Below, in pieces: positions 5,815 to 10,171 of a stretch of 10,171 nt of DNA. Under the pieces are notes generated by a model. That model was given only the letters and a program-made list of their open reading frames with translations. It was not told the DNA's origin and searched no databases. Source of the stretch: Eubacterium sp. (GTDB taxonomy: Bacteria > Bacillota_A > Clostridia > Lachnospirales > Lachnospiraceae); contig JAMPGN010000159.1 in assembly GCA_023663915.1 (NCBI GenBank), positions 1-10,171 on the forward strand. The letters are read 5' to 3'. The translations under genes were made by a program, and so were the position numbers. Within the stretch, counting starts at the first letter, position 1. Every line of letters begins with the position of its first letter.

Positions 5815-5930
5815 TGTGGACAATGTGGATGATATTTGAAAAACTTGATAAAATGGCATTTCTTATACACAAAAATATCCACAGAAAAACGAGGAATATT
5901 GCGTGCATTTTCTGTGGATATTGTGAATAA
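5815..5930. promoter_or_regulatory. Cluster of six DnaA-box-like 9-mers
   Basis: Six 9-mers each differ by one base from TTATCCACA: TTGTCCACA (5815-5823, minus), TCATCCACA (5824-5832, minus), TTATACACA (5863-5871, plus), ATATCCACA (5875-5883, plus), ATATCCACA (5913-5921, minus) and TTATTCACA (5922-5930, minus). They form three pairs; in the two outer pairs the boxes abut exactly. Pair-to-pair spacing is about 50 bp. The cluster fills the murC-dnaD gap upstream of the dnaD promoter. DnaA is known to act as a transcription factor at clustered boxes. Binding here is inferred from sequence. Confidence 0.6.
5866..5922 (-). terminator. Probable intrinsic terminator of murC
   Basis: A perfect 15-bp inverted repeat (5874-5888 and 5908-5922; arm AATATCCACAGAAAA) with a 19-base loop begins eight bases after the murC stop. 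On the minus strand it is followed by a short T run (ATTTTTGTG). The stem is AT-rich, so termination may be weak. The same arms contain two of the DnaA-box-like sites, so the repeat may equally reflect protein binding. Confidence 0.5.
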
Positions 5931-7310
5931 TTATTTTTGAAGCAGTTTTTCACCGATGTTTACGACATCGCCCGCACCCATAGTTATCAACAAATCGTCC
6001 TTTGTGCAATTTTTCAGAAGAAAATTTTCGATCTCTTCAAAAGAGGAAAAATAGTAGCAGTGGTGTCCGAGTTTTTCAATCTCCGCCTGAAGAGTCTTAG
6101 AACTGATTCCGAGCGTGTCTTTCTCTCTGGCGGCATAGATATCCGCAAGCACGATCTCATCCGACAGGGAGAGAGCCTTGGCAAATTCGGTAAGAAAAGC
6201 CTTTGTCCGCGTGTAAGTGTGGGGCTGGAATACGCACCAGATCGTATGATGCGGATAATTCTGCGCGGCGTGAAGCGTCGCCCGAATCTCGGTAGGGTGG
6301 TGCGCATAGTCGTCTATGATGGTGAATCCATTCAACTTGCCTTTGTATTCAAATCGTCTGTCCGTTCCGCCGTAGTGGAGCAGAGCCCCGGCGGTCACTT
6401 CATCGGAAATTCCGAGAAGATCGGCTAATGCGATGGCGGCAAGGGCATTGTATACATTGTGTTCTCCGGGAACGTGCAGAGAAAATGATTCTTCTTTGCC
6501 GTCTTTGCGCATAAGATAGAAAGAGGGACAACCTAAAGCATCATAAGTGATGTTTTTCGGATAATAGTCGCAGCCGGAAGAAGAACCGTAGGTGATGACT
6601 TTGCATGGAAGGTCAGCGGTGATCTCTTCGCAGCGGTCGATATCACCGTTGATGATGAGCATCCCGTCGGGCGGCAGAAGACGCGCGAACTCATGAAATG
6701 AATTGCGGATATCGTCAATATCCTTAAAGAAATCCAGGTGGTCTTCTTCTATATTAAGGATGATACTGATCTTGGGATAAAAACTTAAGAAGCTATTTGT
6801 ATATTCACACGCTTCGGTTACAAAACAATCGGAAGAGCCTACGCGGATGTTGCCGCCGATCGGTTGATAGATTCCGCCAATGGAAAGGGTAGGATCGTCA
6901 TTGTTTTCCAACAAAATCTGGGATATCATGGAAGTGGTCGTGGTCTTGCCATGTGTGCCGCTGACGGCGATAGGAGTCTTGTAATTCTTCATCATCTGTC
7001 CTAAAAGCTGCGCTCTGGTAAGTGACGGCAGCCCTAATTTGCCTGTGGCGGTCATTTCCGGATTATCGGGTCTGATCGCGCTGGTATATACTACCAGATC
7101 AATATCGGAAGAAAGATTTTCCTCGCGCTGTCCATAATAGATCACAGCCCCCTGTTCTTCCAGCTTGCGGGTGAGAGGCGACGGCGCCCTGTCGGAACCG
7201 GATATACGGAAACCTTCGGACAGCAGAATCTCGGCGAGACCGCTCATGCTGATGCCGCCGATGCCGATGAAATATATATGAATTGGGTCTTTAAAATTGA
7301 TTTGATACAT
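5931..7310 (-). CDS. murC: UDP-N-acetylmuramate--L-alanine ligase
   Basis: Adds L-alanine to UDP-N-acetylmuramic acid using ATP, the first amino-acid step of peptidoglycan precursor synthesis in the cytoplasm. The 459 residues match normal MurC length and all three domains are visible: the N-terminal Rossmann-like UDP-binding motif GIGGISMSGLAE (16-27), the ATP loop SGTHGKTTTTSM (117-128) with EACEYTNSF (166-174) and NIEEDHLDFF (186-195), PGEHNVYNALA (281-291), and C-terminal DDYAHHPTEI (333-342), QPHTYTRT (362-369) and GAGD (445-448). I chose ATG 7310 because GGGAG lies six bases upstream; an in-frame ATG at 7331 precedes that ribosome binding site. It is monocistronic here, with its own promoter at 7343-7371 and a probable terminator at 5866-5922. 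Confidence 0.96.
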   Translation of the reverse strand: MYQINFKDPIHIYFIGIGGISMSGLAEILLSEGFRISGSDRAPSPLTRKLEEQGAVIYYGQREENLSSDIDLVVYTSAIRPDNPEMTATGKLGLPSLTRAQLLGQMMKNYKTPIAVSGTHGKTTTTSMISQILLENNDDPTLSIGGIYQPIGGNIRVGSSDCFVTEACEYTNSFLSFYPKISIILNIEEDHLDFFKDIDDIRNSFHEFARLLPPDGMLIINGDIDRCEEITADLPCKVITYGSSSGCDYYPKNITYDALGCPSFYLMRKDGKEESFSLHVPGEHNVYNALAAIALADLLGISDEVTAGALLHYGGTDRRFEYKGKLNGFTIIDDYAHHPTEIRATLHAAQNYPHHTIWCVFQPHTYTRTKAFLTEFAKALSLSDEIVLADIYAAREKDTLGISSKTLQAEIEKLGHHCYYFSSFEEIENFLLKNCTKDDLLITMGAGDVVNIGEKLLQK

Positions 7311-7342
7311 GGATATCTCCCTATATTTCATTTTTTACTAGT

Positions 7343-7371
7343 ATTATACTCATTTCATGAAAAAAAACCAA
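7343..7371 (-). promoter_or_regulatory. SigA-type promoter of murC
   Basis: On the minus strand, TTGGTT (7366-7371), a 17-base spacer with a T run and TATAAT (7343-7348) precede the murC ATG by about 30 bases. The -10 is perfect and the -35 matches three of six bases. Confidence 0.65.
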
Positions 7372-7480
7372 TAGGAATTTAGAAAAGCGGCGGAGTGAAC
7401 TTTTTTTGGATACAATTTATATTGCGCGATCGAACATATTGACTTCTTGAAAAACGAAATGTCTAAAATAAACAAATATA

Positions 7481-7509
7481 TTGAAAATAACTATAAAATA
7501 TTGTATATT
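7481..7509 (+). promoter_or_regulatory. Upstream candidate promoter of glgC-glgD (P1)
   Basis: TTGAAA (7481-7486), a 17-base spacer and TATATT (7504-7509) give a good SigA-type promoter. A transcript from here would have a leader of about 140 bases that includes the inverted repeat at 7533-7563 as a hairpin. Confidence 0.5.
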
Positions 7510-7532
7510 ATTAACACAAGAAGAGGATTGGT

Positions 7533-7563
7533 AAGTGAATATTTTTGTAAATAATATTCACTT
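7533..7563. promoter_or_regulatory. 11-bp perfect inverted repeat over the glgC P2 -35 box (probable operator)
   Basis: AAGTGAATATT (7533-7543) and AATATTCACTT (7553-7563) are exact reverse complements separated by nine bases. The right arm contains the -35 hexamer of P2. The arms contain only three G/C pairs and no T run follows, so a protein-binding site is more likely than a terminator. The regulator is not in the window. Confidence 0.6.
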
Positions 7564-7585
7564 TCGCGCCGGACTGTGATATAAT
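7557..7585 (+). promoter_or_regulatory. Proximal promoter of glgC-glgD (P2), extended -10
   Basis: TTCACT (7557-7562), a 17-base spacer and TATAAT (7580-7585) preceded by TGA form a strong extended -10 promoter. The start codon is about 70 bases downstream. The -35 box overlaps the inverted repeat at 7533-7563. Confidence 0.7.
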
Positions 7586-7654
7586 TAACAGACAAAACAA
7601 AATAAGCATCAATTTTTAATATATATAAAATTTTAAGAAGTAAGAGGTGATATG

Positions 7655-8926
7655 ATGGTAAAGAAGGAAATGATTGCCATGCTGCTCGCAGGCGGTCAGG
7701 GAAGCAGATTAGGAGTGTTTACGTCAAAGGTTGCAAAGCCTGCTGTATCTTTTGGCAGTAAATATAGAATCATCGACTTTCCACTCAGTAATTGCATCAA
7801 TTCAGGCGTCGATACCGTAGGCGTATTGACGCAGTATCAGCCGCTTCGACTGAACACACATATCGGGATTGGTATTCCGTGGGATCTTGACAGGAATATC
7901 GGCGGTGTAACAGTACTGCCTCCTTATGAGAAGAGTGCGAACAGCGAGTGGTATACAGGTACTGCGAATGCGATCTACCAGAATCTGGATTATATGGAAA
8001 GCTTTCATCCGGAATATGTGCTGATCCTGTCGGGAGATCACATATATAAGATGGATTATGAAGTGATGCTCGATTTTCATAAGCAGAACGGGGCGGAAGT
8101 GACGATTGCCGTCATGCCTGTGCCGATGGAAGAAGCGAAACGTTTCGGCATCATGATTACGGACAAGGACCGCAAGATCGTTGATTTTGAGGAGAAGCCG
8201 GAGAATCCCAGAAGCAATCTTGCTTCCATGGGTATCTACATTTTTAACTGGAAGACCTTAAAAGAAGCGCTGGTCACGAACGCCGAACAGCCGGGGCTGG
8301 ATTTCGGCAAACATATTATCCCGTATTGCCATGCCAAAGGTGCACCTCTTTATGCCTATGAGTTTAATGGTTATTGGAAAGATGTAGGGACACTCAATTC
8401 CTATTGGGAAGCGAATATGGAATTGATCGATATCGTTCCGGAATTTAACCTGTATGAAGAGTATTGGAAGATTTACACGAGAAGCGAAATCCTTCCGCCG
8501 CAGTATCTGGCAAATGACAGCGTTGTTGAGAGATGTATCATCGGTGAGGGGTCGGAGATTTACGGCAAGGTATATAATTCGGTGATCGGCTGTGGTGTTA
8601 CGATCGGTGCCGGCACGGTGGTGCGCGATTCGATTATTATGAACGAGACCCACATCGGCGGTAATTGCGAGCTGTATAAGGCAATCATTGCAGAGGAGGT
8701 CGAAATCGGTGATAATGTGAAGCTGGGCATCGGCGAGGAAGCTGAGAACGAGACTGATCCTCATATTTATAATCACGGTATCGTGGCTGTGGGAGAGAAG
8801 AGCGTTATTCCCCAGGGAGTTTCTGTAGGTAAAAATTCAGTGATATTTGGCGTGACGTGTGCGGAGGATTACAGGGACGGAGCGCTGCCAAGCGGCAAAA
8901 CTTTAATTAAGGCAGGTGATAAATAG
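7655..8926 (+). CDS. glgC: Glucose-1-phosphate adenylyltransferase, catalytic subunit
   Basis: Makes ADP-glucose from ATP and glucose 1-phosphate, the committed step of bacterial glycogen synthesis. The 423-residue protein has an intact catalytic domain: [10 protein letters not shown] (11-20), KPA (28-30), GTANAIYQN (102-110), [10 protein letters not shown] with catalytic Asp128 (126-135), FEEKP with the sugar-phosphate Lys (178-182) and SMGIY (191-195). The C-terminal third (about 290-400) is a left-handed beta-helix of hexapeptide repeats, as in allosteric ADP-glucose pyrophosphorylases. ATG 7655 is favoured over ATG 7652 because AGAGGTGAT (7643-7651) is then at a better distance. The stop TAG shares its G with the GTG start of glgD, so the subunits are co-translated. 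Control probably acts through P1, P2 and the inverted repeat upstream. Confidence 0.96.
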   Translation: MVKKEMIAMLLAGGQGSRLGVFTSKVAKPAVSFGSKYRIIDFPLSNCINSGVDTVGVLTQYQPLRLNTHIGIGIPWDLDRNIGGVTVLPPYEKSANSEWYTGTANAIYQNLDYMESFHPEYVLILSGDHIYKMDYEVMLDFHKQNGAEVTIAVMPVPMEEAKRFGIMITDKDRKIVDFEEKPENPRSNLASMGIYIFNWKTLKEALVTNAEQPGLDFGKHIIPYCHAKGAPLYAYEFNGYWKDVGTLNSYWEANMELIDIVPEFNLYEEYWKIYTRSEILPPQYLANDSVVERCIIGEGSEIYGKVYNSVIGCGVTIGAGTVVRDSIIMNETHIGGNCELYKAIIAEEVEIGDNVKLGIGEEAENETDPHIYNHGIVAVGEKSVIPQGVSVGKNSVIFGVTCAEDYRDGALPSGKTLIKAGDK

Positions 8927-10044
8927 TGAGAGCAATTGGAATTGTCTTGGCGGGTGGCAACAACCATAGAATTAAGGAACTGACGCAGAAACGTGCGGTC
9001 TGCGCGATGCCGATTGCAGGAAGCTACCGCAGTATCGACTTTGCTTTGAGCAATATGTCAAATTCCCACATCAACAAGGTGGCGGTATTTACACAGTATA
9101 ATGCCGGAAGCCTGAATGAACATCTGAGTTCTTCCAAGTGGTGGGATTTCGGTCGTAAGCAGGGCGGATTGTTCGTATTTACGCCGGCATTGACGGCGGA
9201 GAGCAGTGCGTGGTATCGTGGTACGGCAGACGCCATCGCGCAGAACTTGTCTTTCTTAAAGAACAGCCATGAGCCTTATGTGGTAATATCTTCCGGTGAC
9301 TGTGTGTACAAGATGGATTATAATAAGGTTTTAGAATACCACATCGAGAGGAAGGCAGATATTACAGTAGTATGTAAGGACATGGAGCCGGATGCCAATG
9401 TAGAGAGATTCGGTACGATTAAGATGAATGAGGAGTGCCGCATTGAGGAATTTGAGGAGAAGCCTGTTATGGCTAAGTCTAATACGATTTCATGTGGTAT
9501 CTATGTAATCAGAAGACGTCAGTTGATCGAGATGATTGAGAAGTGCGCGGAAGAAGACAGATATGATTTCGTTAAGGATATCCTGATACGATATAAGAAT
9601 CTGAAGAGAATCTTCGGTTATAAGATCAAAGATTACTGGAGCAATATCGCAACAGTGGAAGATTACTATAAGACGAACATGGATTTCCTCAAGCCGGAGA
9701 TCAGAAGCTATTTCTTCAAGCAATATCCGGATATTTATTCCAAAGTAGATGACCTTCCGCCGGCTAAGTACAATACGGGAGCAAATATCAGGAACAGTTT
9801 GATTTCCAGCGGTTGTATTGTGAACGGTAAAGTTGAGGATTCCGTAATCTTTAAGAAAACATATATCGGTAATAACTGTTATATTAAAAATTCCATCATT
9901 CTTAACGATGTGTATATCGGTGATAATACACATATTGAGAACTGTATCGTGGAAAGCAGGGGAACGATACGTGCCAATTCCTACCATAGGGGAGAGAATG
10001 GCATAGAAATTGTCATGGAACATAATGACAGATACGTAATCTAA
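8926..10044 (+). CDS. glgD: GlgD, probable regulatory subunit of ADP-glucose pyrophosphorylase
   Basis: A 372-residue paralogue of GlgC. In Firmicutes GlgD associates with GlgC and tunes its activity, with little activity alone. The nucleotidyltransferase fold is recognisable (GIVLAGG 5-11, SIDFALSN 36-43, GTADAIAQN 99-107, SGDCVYKMDY 123-132, EFEEKP 175-180, SCGIY 189-193), but the ATP loop reads GGNNHRIKEL instead of GGQGSRLG, and the KPA motif of GlgC aligns with VCA (25-27). These losses fit a weakly active or inactive subunit. Hexapeptide beta-helix repeats (IGNNCYIKNS, IGDNTHIEN) fill the C-terminus. The start is GTG 8926, overlapping the glgC stop, with AGGTGAT five bases upstream. Its position directly after glgC is typical. 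glgA or other glycogen genes may follow beyond the window. Confidence 0.93.
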   Translation: MRAIGIVLAGGNNHRIKELTQKRAVCAMPIAGSYRSIDFALSNMSNSHINKVAVFTQYNAGSLNEHLSSSKWWDFGRKQGGLFVFTPALTAESSAWYRGTADAIAQNLSFLKNSHEPYVVISSGDCVYKMDYNKVLEYHIERKADITVVCKDMEPDANVERFGTIKMNEECRIEEFEEKPVMAKSNTISCGIYVIRRRQLIEMIEKCAEEDRYDFVKDILIRYKNLKRIFGYKIKDYWSNIATVEDYYKTNMDFLKPEIRSYFFKQYPDIYSKVDDLPPAKYNTGANIRNSLISSGCIVNGKVEDSVIFKKTYIGNNCYIKNSIILNDVYIGDNTHIENCIVESRGTIRANSYHRGENGIEIVMEHNDRYVI

Positions 10045-10171
10045 TGATATGATGGAAAGGCGGTTGCTATTATCGGTAGGATTGTTTCTTGTGTGAGAGG
10101 CATGAGTGTTATTAAGTAAATGTTTATTACAAGCTACGTGGCTTGATGGGTATGACTTGTGTGGAAAAGCT

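Noticed and set aside
7535..7579. Fourteen-codon leader peptide (GTG start after AGAGGA) before glgC
   Set aside because: It lies on the inverted repeat and would only be translated from the P1 transcript; there are no regulatory codon runs and no attenuator hairpin pair, so it is too weak to annotate.
8258..8776. Long open frame on the minus strand inside glgC
   Set aside because: It is antisense to a clearly conserved gene, has no ribosome binding site or recognisable motif, and is explained by codon bias of glgC.
10052..10096. Short open frame after glgD
   Set aside because: Only 14 codons with no ribosome binding site; nothing in 10045-10171 resembles a known gene start.
10130..10145. 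Near-palindrome CAAGCTACGTGGCTTG as a glgD terminator
   Set aside because: The stem is five bases, there is no T run on either strand, and it lies 85 bases beyond the stop.

Overview
This window looks like chromosomal DNA of a low-GC Gram-positive bacterium of the Clostridia, most probably a Lachnospiraceae-type gut organism. The evidence is the long Prs variant, a DnaD-domain primosome gene next to a DnaC/DnaI-type helicase loader, a glgC-glgD pair, strong SigA-type promoters and AGGAGG-type ribosome binding sites. This assignment is inference from gene families and layout; no marker gene in the window fixes the genus.

Region 1 (1 to about 2400) is an AT-rich accessory patch. It is bracketed by a nearly identical direct repeat of about 135 bp (1-135 and 1935-2070) that carries the tail of an unrecognised gene and the ribosome binding site and start of a nucleotidyltransferase gene. 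Between the repeats lie a half-length, frameshifted type I restriction specificity gene (hsdS) and an intact RelB-like antitoxin / PIN-domain toxin pair with its own consensus promoter and a palindrome on the -10 box. After the second repeat comes an orphan MNT-type nucleotidyltransferase whose last codons run into the transcription terminator of the core gene prs. The patch therefore appears to be scarred by duplication, deletion and truncation.

Region 2 (2412-7310, all minus strand) is core: murC (cell wall precursor ligase), then dnaD-like, dnaC/dnaI-like and prs (PRPP synthase) as a tightly packed operon. Each start has a ribosome binding site touching or near the preceding stop codon. 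The 255-bp gap between murC and dnaD holds an extended -10 promoter, a likely murC terminator hairpin, and six 9-mers each one base from the DnaA box TTATCCACA, arranged as three pairs about 50 bp apart. A replication-initiator binding cluster in front of a helicase-loading operon is the most interesting signal in the window.

Region 3 (7311-10044) is a divergent intergenic region with a murC promoter one way and two candidate glgC promoters the other. The second glgC promoter has an 11-bp perfect inverted repeat over its -35 box. glgC and glgD follow, overlapping by one base, and encode the catalytic and the probably regulatory subunits of ADP-glucose pyrophosphorylase for glycogen synthesis. 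The final 127 bases hold no supportable gene.
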